Shown: in pieces, positions 16,182 through 22,198 of the stretch
Layout of the letters: each line of letters begins with the position of its first letter
Numbering within the stretch: position 1 is the first letter of the stretch
NCBI GenBank assembly: GCA_963663375.1
Contig: OY760195.1
Coordinates: 806,001 to 870,000, forward strand
Origin: JAYREN01 sp963663375
Lineage (GTDB): Bacteria; Acidobacteriota; Holophagae; Holophagales; Holophagaceae
Reading direction: 5' to 3'
DNA length: 64,000 bases
Program-made: the position numbers and the translations under genes
The notes under the pieces: model-generated
The model's database searches: none
The model's input: the letters and a program-made list of their open reading frames with translations, nothing else
What the model was told of the DNA's origin: nothing

Positions 16182-16305
16182 CCCTAACCCATCGTTCAAC
16201 TCCGACGCTGCCTCTGCGAGTCACTTTCCGCCACAAGCGTTCGGATTTCTCGTCTCTCACCTTCCGCGCCGCTTCGGCAGCGCCGGTTAACTCCATACGT
16301 TAGGC
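16182..16305 (+). repeat. attC site 35
   Basis: 124 bp; complete version of the first half of the fused attC 30. Confidence 0.9.
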
Positions 16306-16314
16306 CGCATCCCA

Positions 16315-16707
16315 ATGTTGAAAGAATTCCTAAAAAAACGAGCGAACAAGGATGTCTTTGATCTTCCTGATTGGGTCACCTACACCTACTTGCTGAGTTG
16401 CTGTGCTGTCTCGATTTTGGTGGTGTATTTCGTTGCCGATCATCTTCCAGCCAAAATTGGGGTCATGAGTCTATTGTCTGCTTTGGTGTGTTCTTTCATG
16501 GGACTTGGTCTGTTCCTCCACGAATGGGCTACAAACTCACCTCTCAAACGCATCATCCCAATTCTTACCCTCATCCTGTTTATTTCTCTCGGGCTTCTAT
16601 TCACACAGGTCTTGTGGCTAGGCCCTATCGGTCTTCTAGCCCTTGCATACCAGCGCTTTCGAATTTGGCGCAGTTCAAAAAAGACGTGCACTCCCAATGC
16701 GCCCTAA
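16315..16707 (+). CDS. Membrane protein of a cassette (130 aa, about four helices)
   Basis: After a charged start (KEFLKKRANKDVFDLPDW) there are hydrophobic stretches at about residues 23-42, 47-67, 80-97 and 100-112, then a basic tail. This suggests an inner-membrane protein with about four helices. The ATG is nine bases after attC 35 and the TAA is inside R'' of attC 36. No family recognised. Confidence 0.65.
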   Translation: MLKEFLKKRANKDVFDLPDWVTYTYLLSCCAVSILVVYFVADHLPAKIGVMSLLSALVCSFMGLGLFLHEWATNSPLKRIIPILTLILFISLGLLFTQVLWLGPIGLLALAYQRFRIWRSSKKTCTPNAP

Positions 16708-16825
16708 CCCGCCGTTCAACCCGGACGCTGCCTATACTGGCAGTTCGCACCCTCTACTGCGTTGAGTCTTCTTCCACTTCCTTCCGCTCTGCCGTCGGCA
16801 GCGCCGGTTAACTCGATCGTTAGGC
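16702..16825 (+). repeat. attC site 36
   Basis: 124 bp; outer boxes as usual but with an unrelated central loop sequence. Confidence 0.9.
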
Positions 16826-16841
16826 CGCAAGGAATCACCCA

Positions 16842-17204
16842 TTGAACACGATTCACGAATTCACCTGGCTAGCTCGCCAAACGCTCTCAGCCTTCTTTCT
16901 CTTCAAGGCCTTCACGATTGCGGCGCTCGTTCTATTACTGGCCTCAATCTTCATCGGCTCACCAATAAAGGATCAGCGAACAAAAGTGCTCGCCCCCTGG
17001 TCCATCCTGATGCTCGCCTTCCCCGTGGTATATCTGTGCATCGGCGCATTGTTCCGCCATCAGGCCCATTCCGCAGCTCCCGCGTCGCCAATGTATCTTC
17101 TTTATTTCATCTCGGTTATCTGGAGGAGCCTCATTGAGCGATCAAACGGATTCACCCACACCTGCTTCCTCGAAGGAGGTTGCAGATTATCTCGGGACTT
17201 CTAG
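16842..17204 (+). CDS. Membrane protein, first gene of a two-gene cassette (120 aa, TTG start)
   Basis: AAGGA at 16829-16833 precedes a TTG at 16842 by eight bases; there is no ATG. Hydrophobic stretches at about residues 16-39 and 49-68 indicate a membrane protein. The last 24 or so residues, from RSLIERSN on, overlap the next gene and look unlike the rest, so a frameshift near the end is possible. No family recognised. Confidence 0.5.
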   Translation: MNTIHEFTWLARQTLSAFFLFKAFTIAALVLLLASIFIGSPIKDQRTKVLAPWSILMLAFPVVYLCIGALFRHQAHSAAPASPMYLLYFISVIWRSLIERSNGFTHTCFLEGGCRLSRDF

Positions 17205-17439
17205 CATTCTCATGTTTGGTGTATTTATTTTATTAATGTGCACGCTGTTATTAGGGCGAACCGGCGGTTGGTCTATTGGATATGGAATTATTCTAATATC
17301 ATCTGGATTCATAGTTGTTATCGCAGGGCTTGTCCAAGGAGTTCGCGGGATTTTTACCGATTCAAAATCAAATCTCGCAAAAACTGGACTTATATTAAAT
17401 GGCCTGATTTTTATATTTTGTTTGTTTGCAATGCGATAA
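17134..17439 (+). CDS. Membrane protein, second gene of a two-gene cassette (101 aa, TTG start)
   Basis: TGGAGGAG at 17121-17128 lies five bases before the TTG at 17134, a strong ribosome site that decides this start inside the upstream frame. Three hydrophobic segments (about residues 25-41, 46-67 and 82-99) follow a hydrophilic N-terminus of about 20 residues. It overlaps the previous gene by 71 bp, so the two are probably translated together. Function unknown. Confidence 0.65.
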   Translation: MSDQTDSPTPASSKEVADYLGTSSILMFGVFILLMCTLLLGRTGGWSIGYGIILISSGFIVVIAGLVQGVRGIFTDSKSNLAKTGLILNGLIFIFCLFAMR

Positions 17440-17453
17440 TAACAAACGAAACG

Positions 17454-17576
17454 GCCTAACCCATCGTTCAACTCGGACGCTACCTCTGCGAGTCACTTTC
17501 CCCGCCAAACGTTCCGATTCCTCGTCTCCCACCACCGCGCCGCTTCGGTAGCGCCGGTTAACTCCATACGTTAGGC
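17454..17576 (+). repeat. attC site 37
   Basis: 123 bp; compensated arms GCTACC/GGTAGC. Confidence 0.9.
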
Positions 17577-17581
17577 ATCTC

Positions 17582-18001
17582 ATGTCCGAAATTCCTTCGT
17601 CAAGTGATCACTCAATTGCAGAACATTTCATCGCACCTACAACTAAGAGGGATGTGATCGAATCTTGCATCCTCCTCGGATTTTCTGTAGGCCTTGTTGT
17701 CTATTCTGTATTACGCGCAAAGACTCTTTCACCTGGCGAAATCATTGTCTTTCTTTGTCTAGCCCTGTACTGGGCTTGGCGGCCTATTATCAATCTGAAC
17801 AATGCCATCCGTGGGTCATCGCCATTCATCTCAGCTAGAGTTCCCAAAGCCACGATGTTAGTAGCCAAGCAGTCTCGAGACGGTTTTGTTTATTGGGTAT
17901 TGCCTGATGGATCGAGAGTTTTCAGTGATCCTGCAGATGAACGCCTTGCCTGGGAAAAAACACAAAAGCGATCCTACCCATCTGGGCTTGCCGATGCCTA
18001 A
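17582..18001 (+). CDS. Two-helix membrane protein of a cassette (139 aa)
   Basis: Hydrophobic helices at about residues 27-43 and 53-70 separate a short N-terminal part from a C-terminal soluble domain of about 65 residues (SPFISARVPKATMLV, FVYWVLPDGSRVFSDP). The plan of two helices plus a small soluble domain recalls the YcxB-like gene at 10,368, but I see no sequence match. The stop codon lies in R'' of attC 38. Confidence 0.65.
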   Translation: MSEIPSSSDHSIAEHFIAPTTKRDVIESCILLGFSVGLVVYSVLRAKTLSPGEIIVFLCLALYWAWRPIINLNNAIRGSSPFISARVPKATMLVAKQSRDGFVYWVLPDGSRVFSDPADERLAWEKTQKRSYPSGLADA

Positions 18002-18092
18002 CCAATCGTTCAACCCGGACGCTGCCTCTGCGAGTCACCGTCCGATCCTTCCGCGCCGCCACGGCAGCGCCGGTTAACTCCATACGTTAGGC
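17996..18092 (+). repeat. attC site 38
   Basis: 97-bp class; R'' GCCTAAC. Confidence 0.9.
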
Positions 18093-18104
18093 CGCACGAA
18101 ACCC

Positions 18105-18386
18105 ATGAGCATCGTCTACCGAATCACATACCCAAACGGAAAGATCTACATAGGCCAAGATCGGACTGACAGCATCAATTACTTCGGGAGTGCAAACAGC
18201 GAGCTAATCTCCAAAGATTTCAATACAGAAGAACGCAAATCCTTCACCATCACACGCGATATTCTATGGCAGTCCGATTCCGCTTCGCCTGCTGAGCTTT
18301 CTCAAAAGGAAATCGAATTCATCAAGGCATTTCGCTCCAATGATCCAGCGATTGGATATAACCAATGGCCAAAATTCAAAACATGA
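18105..18386 (+). CDS. GIY-YIG nuclease-family protein (93 aa)
   Basis: The start (VYRITYPNGKIYIGQD) has the order of the GIY-YIG motif, with Y-R-I-T-Y in the first position and I-Y-I-G in the second. FGSANSELI and then ELSQKEIEFIKAF with a final GYNQWP match the later helix with the catalytic Glu and the Asn of small stand-alone GIY-YIG proteins. At 93 aa only the nuclease core is present, with no DNA-binding extension. The family cuts DNA or is a degenerate relative; a role in this array is open. The ATG is 12 bases after attC 38. Confidence 0.75.
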   Translation: MSIVYRITYPNGKIYIGQDRTDSINYFGSANSELISKDFNTEERKSFTITRDILWQSDSASPAELSQKEIEFIKAFRSNDPAIGYNQWPKFKT

Positions 18387-18392
18387 GCAGCG

Positions 18393-18515
18393 GCCTAACC
18401 CATCGTTCAACTCGGACGCTACCTCTGCGAGTCACTTTCCCCGCCAAGCGTTCCGATTCCTCGTCCCCAACCACCGCGCCGCTTCGGCAGCGCCGGTTAA
18501 CTCTAATCGTTAGGC
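18393..18515 (+). repeat. attC site 39
   Basis: 123 bp; arms GCTACC and GGCAGC do not match (one A-C mismatch), so the two halves may come from different attC types. Confidence 0.9.
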
Positions 18516-18576
18516 CTGTTTTCATTTCAACCCAAACTCTACCAACCCACACATAAACAATCCAAAGGAGCCAAAA

Positions 18577-19419
18577 ATGATATGCAGCAACTGTCAAAAT
18601 CCGCTTGTCGGGCATGAAAAATTTTGCTCTAAGTGCGGTCGAATTGTCGATATAGACAAATTCGAAGTACCTCATTTTGAATTATTTCAAGGAAACAACA
18701 CCGAAAGCCCAATAGACGATTTTCAAGCAGCCAAAGAATCAAAGAAAACACAAATTATAGCAATTGCCATAATATTCATAATATCTATAGGCGGGTATTT
18801 ATCATTCGACTTTTTCCAGAAACGGCAATCATCAGAAAAAACAGGACAATTGATTAATAAATACGAATCTGTTATCAATAAAATCGAATCGGAATATATA
18901 ATCCTACAAGGCGCCAAAAACATTGAAGATATAACATCCGGGATGAACAAAATGGCAAGCACAACTATAGATATAACCAATTTGATAAATAACGAAATAA
19001 CCCCAAATGTCGAATCATTAGCGAAATCAGACAAGTTTATTGAATTACACAAAAAATACATTTTTTTAAATCAAAAAATTACAGCAATGAACGCTGCAAA
19101 TAATCTCGCAATTCAAGCAGCCGATAAACAGACACAGGATAAAACATTTCCTAACCCATCTCAATCAGATATTGCTGACATCATAAATGAAGCCGAACAA
19201 CTCCGTTCCACAATTTCATCCCTTCCAAGGGTAGAGCAAGGCGGTGATCCAAGATATAACGACATTGCAATTCAAACCGCGTCTGCTCGTGTTGGCCCAA
19301 TCGCACAACAATTTAATGCAACATGTGCCCGTTTTCAATCGATGTATGGAGAAGCCAACTTACAATTAGTTGCCAGACAAAATGGATTTAGCGACTTACT
19401 CCCAAATATACAAAATTAA
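18577..19419 (+). CDS. Zinc-ribbon, single-helix membrane protein with coiled coil (280 aa)
   Basis: The N-terminus CSNCQNPLVGHEKFCSKCG (Cys3, 6, 17, 20) is a zinc ribbon. A single helix at about residues 58-76 follows (IIAIAIIFIISIGGYLSF), then a long, Gln/Asn-rich and probably coiled-coil region to the end. AAAGGAG at 18564-18570 gives a clear ribosome site six bases before the ATG. With 843 bp it is the longest gene of the array and among its most AT-rich. The zinc-ribbon plus helix design is common in bacterial membrane proteins of unknown role. Confidence 0.75.
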   Translation: MICSNCQNPLVGHEKFCSKCGRIVDIDKFEVPHFELFQGNNTESPIDDFQAAKESKKTQIIAIAIIFIISIGGYLSFDFFQKRQSSEKTGQLINKYESVINKIESEYIILQGAKNIEDITSGMNKMASTTIDITNLINNEITPNVESLAKSDKFIELHKKYIFLNQKITAMNAANNLAIQAADKQTQDKTFPNPSQSDIADIINEAEQLRSTISSLPRVEQGGDPRYNDIAIQTASARVGPIAQQFNATCARFQSMYGEANLQLVARQNGFSDLLPNIQN

Positions 19420-19461
19420 AATCATATAAGCATTTTTCCAATTACCCGATTCATCGAAAAT

Positions 19462-19650
19462 ATGACACAATTTGCACTTCTCGATATTTGCAATATTAAA
19501 TACATTAGCCCGACGAATGATAAATATTATTGGCATTTTGTCACAGATGTAGAGCAAGAGATTCGGAATATTTGCACAAAGGAGAATCGTCTGCGATGCG
19601 AGTTTCAAATCCAGGACCGCAATGGAAATGAGGTCACATCTTCGGCCTAA
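19462..19650 (+). CDS. Possible second small gene of the cassette (62 aa)
   Basis: This frame starts 42 bases after the zinc-ribbon gene and ends with GCC TAA in the R'' box at 19645-19651, as many cassette genes do. The product is hydrophilic (DVEQEIRNICTKENRLRCEF). There is no strong ribosome site, so it may also be a decayed end of a larger gene. Confidence 0.4.
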   Translation: MTQFALLDICNIKYISPTNDKYYWHFVTDVEQEIRNICTKENRLRCEFQIQDRNGNEVTSSA

Positions 19651-19651
19651 C

Positions 19652-19736
19652 CACAATACTGTTCACTTAACAACCGTAAGCATTGAGAACAGGTGATTAT
19701 AGTGCATTATGCAACCCCTAAGTGAACCGTATTGTG
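19652..19736. mobile_element. 85-bp MITE-like element inserted at an attC R'' box
   Basis: The 18-bp ends CACAATACTGTTCACTTA and TAAGTGAACCGTATTGTG are inverted repeats with one mismatch. CCTAAC occurs directly on both sides (19646-19651 and 19737-19742), as expected for a 6-bp target duplication. The element has no gene. Because the duplicated target is the R'' core, the attC on the right stays complete. Confidence 0.75.
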
Positions 19737-19859
19737 CCTAACCAATCGTTCAACCCGGACGCTGCCTCCATTGGCAACTTCCTCCTCCACTCGTTCGGAT
19801 TTCTCTTCTCCTCCCAGCGCGCCGTAGTCGGCACCGCCGGTTAACTCCATACGTTAGGC
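19736..19859 (+). repeat. attC site 40
   Basis: 124 bp counting its R'' box restored by the target duplication; arms GCTGCC and GGCACC leave one mismatch; central loop unlike the other sites. Confidence 0.85.
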
Positions 19860-20138
19860 CCACTCGTCATTTCCCGTTCTTTCGGTCTTTCGTTTGACTT
19901 CCCGTTATCAGCTCCAAGGTTCTCGCTTCGCTACCGATTGGCGTTATTGCTTGTGGTTTCACAAACGGCCCATGGATTTCTGCGATCATGGAGCTGACTC
20001 CAGCGCTCGTTCCTTTCCGCCCACGCAATAACTCCAAAGCCTTTCCCTTTTCGGCCTGGTTCATGGACTTCCAAACCCCCACAAACGCCCCTGAAACCGT
20101 CCATTCCGCGTGCTCGGGCGGTCGATTCCGGCTGGTGG
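19860..20138 (+). other. Type C cassette without a rightward gene (279 bp)
   Basis: No protein-like frame with a start is seen on the + strand. The minus strand holds a 65-aa ORF. The unit occurs once in the window. Confidence 0.7.
19867..20064 (-). CDS. Opposite-strand small protein of the type C cassette (65 aa)
   Basis: The ORF starts MNQAEKGKALELLRGRKGTS and ends DRKNGK with a TGA seven bases short of the attC 40 R' box. A GGAAG precedes the ATG by three bases. The composition is protein-like and basic. The frame is also open further upstream, so the start is uncertain. No family recognised. It would be a third case of a cassette gene facing left. Confidence 0.4.
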   Translation of the reverse strand: MNQAEKGKALELLRGRKGTSAGVSSMIAEIHGPFVKPQAITPIGSEARTLELITGSQTKDRKNGK

Positions 20139-20235
20139 TCCTAACCGGTCGTTCAACCCGGACGCTGCCTCTGCGAGTCACCGTCCGACCCGTCGCGCCG
20201 CTTTCGGCAGCGCCGGTTAACTCCATACGTTAGGC
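20139..20235 (+). repeat. attC site 41
   Basis: 97-bp class; R'' TCCTAAC, one base off. Confidence 0.9.
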
Positions 20236-20243
20236 AACTCAGC

Positions 20244-20717
20244 ATGGCTTCAATTTCCCTTTCCCTAGCGCTGCCACTACTGCTTTGCTTTGCCCAGACT
20301 CAGCCAAGCGAGCAGCAAATCCAAATCGAAAGAGTCACGATTCTCACTGGCGCGCAAGCTAAGCAACTTTGCAAAGCCTGGCCGACGACATTCGGATTTC
20401 CCAAAAGATCCAAAATCGAAGAACCCAACGCCAGCGAGCTTTCGGAAATGCTTGGTATGCTTCCAATATTTTTAAGACAAGAACGCCCTGATGCTTATAA
20501 CAAGCTTCCAAATTGTCATCTTCAGATCATTTTCATACTCCAAAAACACGAATCATTCTTTTACATCAGCGCCTTTCCGCAACAGATACTTGACCTATCA
20601 CCACAATGGAAAACAAAACCCGTGATTGTTGATGACGGCGGGAGTTCTGTATGGCAAGTTCGATATTCTTTAAAAACTAAACAATTTTCTCGGTTGTTTG
20701 TGAATGGAGTTGCCTAA
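20244..20717 (+). CDS. Exported cassette protein of unknown function (157 aa)
   Basis: Residues 1-18 are a likely signal peptide (ISLSLALPLLLCFAQ). The mature part is soluble, with a Cys near residue 43 and another near 91, and a C-terminal strand-rich section (VIVDDGGSSVWQVRYSL). The ATG follows attC 41 by eight bases; the TAA is inside R'' of attC 42. No family recognised. Confidence 0.65.
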   Translation: MASISLSLALPLLLCFAQTQPSEQQIQIERVTILTGAQAKQLCKAWPTTFGFPKRSKIEEPNASELSEMLGMLPIFLRQERPDAYNKLPNCHLQIIFILQKHESFFYISAFPQQILDLSPQWKTKPVIVDDGGSSVWQVRYSLKTKQFSRLFVNGVA

Positions 20718-20834
20718 CCAATCGTTCAACCCGGACGCTACCTCTGCGAGTCACTTTCACCTTCAAATGTTCGGATTTCTCGTCTCCCCTCAACGCGCCG
20801 CTTCGGTAGCGCCGGTTAACTCCAATCGTTAGGC
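20712..20834 (+). repeat. attC site 42
   Basis: 123 bp; compensated arms GCTACC/GGTAGC; last complete site. Confidence 0.9.
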
Positions 20835-21111
20835 CGCAGGAAAACCGCTCTGGTTCTCATCGCGCCGAGAAACGAACTCTCCGTTCAAGGTTTCCTTCCA
20901 ACTATCGAGCAAGGCCAACTTCACCGCCGCTCTCGCTGTCATCATTTCGAGTACGCTCCAGCATTTCCGCCACGTCCAACGCTCGTCGGCCTTTCCCTCT
21001 CAACGCCACGCATCCTTTCAACTGCGGCAATCTATGAAATCCGCTCAGCGCCAAGATTTTCAAATCCAGTCGCGCCGCGAACTTTCAGCGGGCTCAGTCC
21101 AGCGCGCCCTA
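20835..21111 (+). repeat. Type A cassette, copy 13, with a truncated attC
   Basis: The 272-bp body is complete and the next five bases are CCCTA of an R'' box; then the sequence changes to chromosomal gene remnants. Opposite-strand ORF at 20829-20945, where ANEPI is replaced by ARAAV but KLALLDSWKETLNGEF is intact and Ser is AGT. Confidence 0.9.
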
Positions 21112-21699
21112 TCCTTGGTGACATCCATCAGGTTCTTGTAGGCCGAGATGGCGCATTGCTCTCCGGCGATGTTCTGGTCCAAAAGGGTGCCGACGAAGGG
21201 ATCCGCCGGCGCATCGTAAGCACAGGGGCACCCAGTGCGATTCGTCCAGCCGCAGGTGGATAGCTGCGGAAAGGGCCTGGGCGTACCCCAGAACCCGCAT
21301 TACATGGCTCCCGTCGGGAGGCCAGGCCAGTTCGCCATTCGGCCCGGCGATGGCGCCGAAGGGAACCAGATCCACCTTGGTCTCGACACCGGTTTCGGGG
21401 TTCCGATGAACGACACGCTGGGTCTCCTTGGGATCGGGCCGGAAGAGCCCTGAGTCCCTCATTCCCAACTTCAACGCCTCGAACGCCTCCCAGGAGGCCA
21501 GGGTGACGCCGAGATCCACGTCCGTGGTGGCCCGACCCGGAGCACACCCATGCCCGTAATGCAGCAGGATCTCGCGAGCCATCCCGCCCGCCAGGAGATA
21601 GGGGAGTCCCCGCATCCGCATCTGGTCGTCCAGATCCCGAAGCAGGCGGTCCAGATGAGGGTCCAGCGGGTGGCGGAGATCAAGCCAGATAGCGGTCAT
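21109..21699 (-). CDS. Nucleotidyltransferase-like protein with an altered C-terminus (196 aa)
   Basis: Residues of about 34-65 carry YLLAGGMAREILLHYGHG and TTDVDLGVTLASWEAF, the GG...(D/E)x(D/E) pattern of the nucleotidyltransferase fold seen in AbiEii-like toxins and related enzymes. The family-like part runs to about residue 155 (near 21,235). The remaining C-terminus is translated from ferritin-like DNA in the wrong frame. The gene is therefore probably 3'-truncated and fused to another remnant. No partner antitoxin is seen. Confidence 0.6.
   Translation of the reverse strand: MTAIWLDLRHPLDPHLDRLLRDLDDQMRMRGLPYLLAGGMAREILLHYGHGCAPGRATTDVDLGVTLASWEAFEALKLGMRDSGLFRPDPKETQRVVHRNPETGVETKVDLVPFGAIAGPNGELAWPPDGSHVMRVLGYAQALSAAIHLRLDESHWVPLCLRCAGGSLRRHPFGPEHRRRAMRHLGLQEPDGCHQG
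21112..21212 (-). pseudogene. Fragment of a ferritin-like gene
   Basis: One minus-strand frame reads DPFVGTLLDQNIAGEQCAIS then AYKNLMDVTKD, with the E-Q-x-A-I-x-x-Y helix pattern of ferritin/Dps-like proteins. It is cut off by the end of the cassette array and has no start of its own. Confidence 0.4.
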
Positions 21700-21860
21700 G
21701 AATCACCTTCGCCTGCTCAAGCGTTCGCGGATCCAGGTAAGCTTGCGAAGGTGGAGCAGCACCCTATTGAATAGAGCAAGAGTCCCACGGTTAAGTGGGT
21801 CAGATTTTGGAGGAATCCGAATGGGATATGGGCTGGGAGAGACATTTGGTCAACGATCTA

Positions 21861-21889
21861 TTGACTTGGTCCCAAATTGGGACTATCTT
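21861..21889 (+). promoter_or_regulatory. higBA promoter with operator palindrome
   Basis: A -35-like TTGACT at 21861-21866 and a -10-like TATCTT at 21884-21889 are 17 bases apart. The perfect inverted repeat GTCCCAA-A-TTGGGAC at 21869-21883 fills the spacer, where a bound repressor would block RNA polymerase. The start of transcription would lie at or next to the higB ATG at 21895. Confidence 0.6.
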
Positions 21890-21894
21890 TCCGT

Positions 21895-22188
21895 ATGAGG
21901 CTGATTGCCCTTTCCACCTTGAAAACATTCTGGGCTCGTCACCCGGATGCTAAGCAGCCGCTCCTGGCTTGGCATGAGGAGGTCAAACACGCGGACTGGC
22001 AATCGCCTACCGAAGTAAAAGCCGACTTTGGCAGTGCCAGCATTCTCCAAGATGGGCGCGTGGTCTTTAACATCGCTGGCAACAAATACAGGCTCGTCGC
22101 CTGGATCAACTACCCCTACCGTGTGGTCTACATCAGGTTCATCGGTTCCCATCGCCAATACGACCAGATCGACGCCCAGAGCATCTAG
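21895..22188 (+). CDS. higB: HigB-type toxin, mRNA interferase (97 aa)
   Basis: The protein begins MRLIALSTLKTFWARHPDA and contains ADWQSPTEVKADFGSASILQ, FNIAGNKYRLV and YRVVYIRFIGSHRQYDQID, which are typical of HigB toxins of the RelE fold that cleave mRNA on the ribosome. ATG 21895 is chosen because the promoter ends just before it; six more residues upstream would overlap the -10 box. No ribosome site precedes it, consistent with a leaderless message. The antitoxin gene follows after ten bases. Confidence 0.85.
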   Translation: MRLIALSTLKTFWARHPDAKQPLLAWHEEVKHADWQSPTEVKADFGSASILQDGRVVFNIAGNKYRLVAWINYPYRVVYIRFIGSHRQYDQIDAQSI

Positions 22189-22198
22189 GGAGGACCCC

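Larger units (their letters stand above)
1..21111 (+). mobile_element. Integron gene-cassette array (42 attC sites, no integrase in window)
   Basis: The sequence shows 42 related imperfect palindromes, each starting with an R'' box (NCCTAAC or similar) and ending with GTTAGGC, spaced 97 to about 1,300 bp apart. The DNA between them changes completely from unit to unit, which is the layout of attC sites and cassettes. Recognisable coding sequences sit upstream of the attC that ends their cassette, so the array reads left to right and attI/intI should lie to the left. No tyrosine recombinase is present in the window, so this is either the distal part of a sedentary chromosomal integron or an integrase-less attC cluster. 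The array stops abruptly at 21,107-21,111. Confidence 0.95.

Noticed and set aside
1067..16305. The type A cassette is open in two + strand frames from one R' box to the next, including a piece starting MKSAQLQGFQNQSRR.
   Set aside because: There is no start codon at the left end, no ribosome site before the internal ATG, and the frames merge with attC translation. The minus-strand frame shows better codon evidence. A + strand product is not fully excluded.
867..20233. Many + strand frames with the recurring peptides LTHRSTRTLPLR or NPSFNPDAA ending in NSIR or GSAG.
   Set aside because: They are translations of attC sites, which happen to be open in two frames. The peptide follows the recombination site and not a gene.
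1..21111. Regularly recurring repeats suggested a CRISPR array.
   Set aside because: Repeats are 97-124 bp imperfect palindromes with GTTAGGC/GCCTAAC ends, the intervening DNA is of very different length and often coding, and there are no cas genes. These are attC sites.
1..21111. Search for an integron integrase on either strand of the array.
   Set aside because: No frame has the size or motifs of a tyrosine recombinase. By array polarity it should be left of the window.
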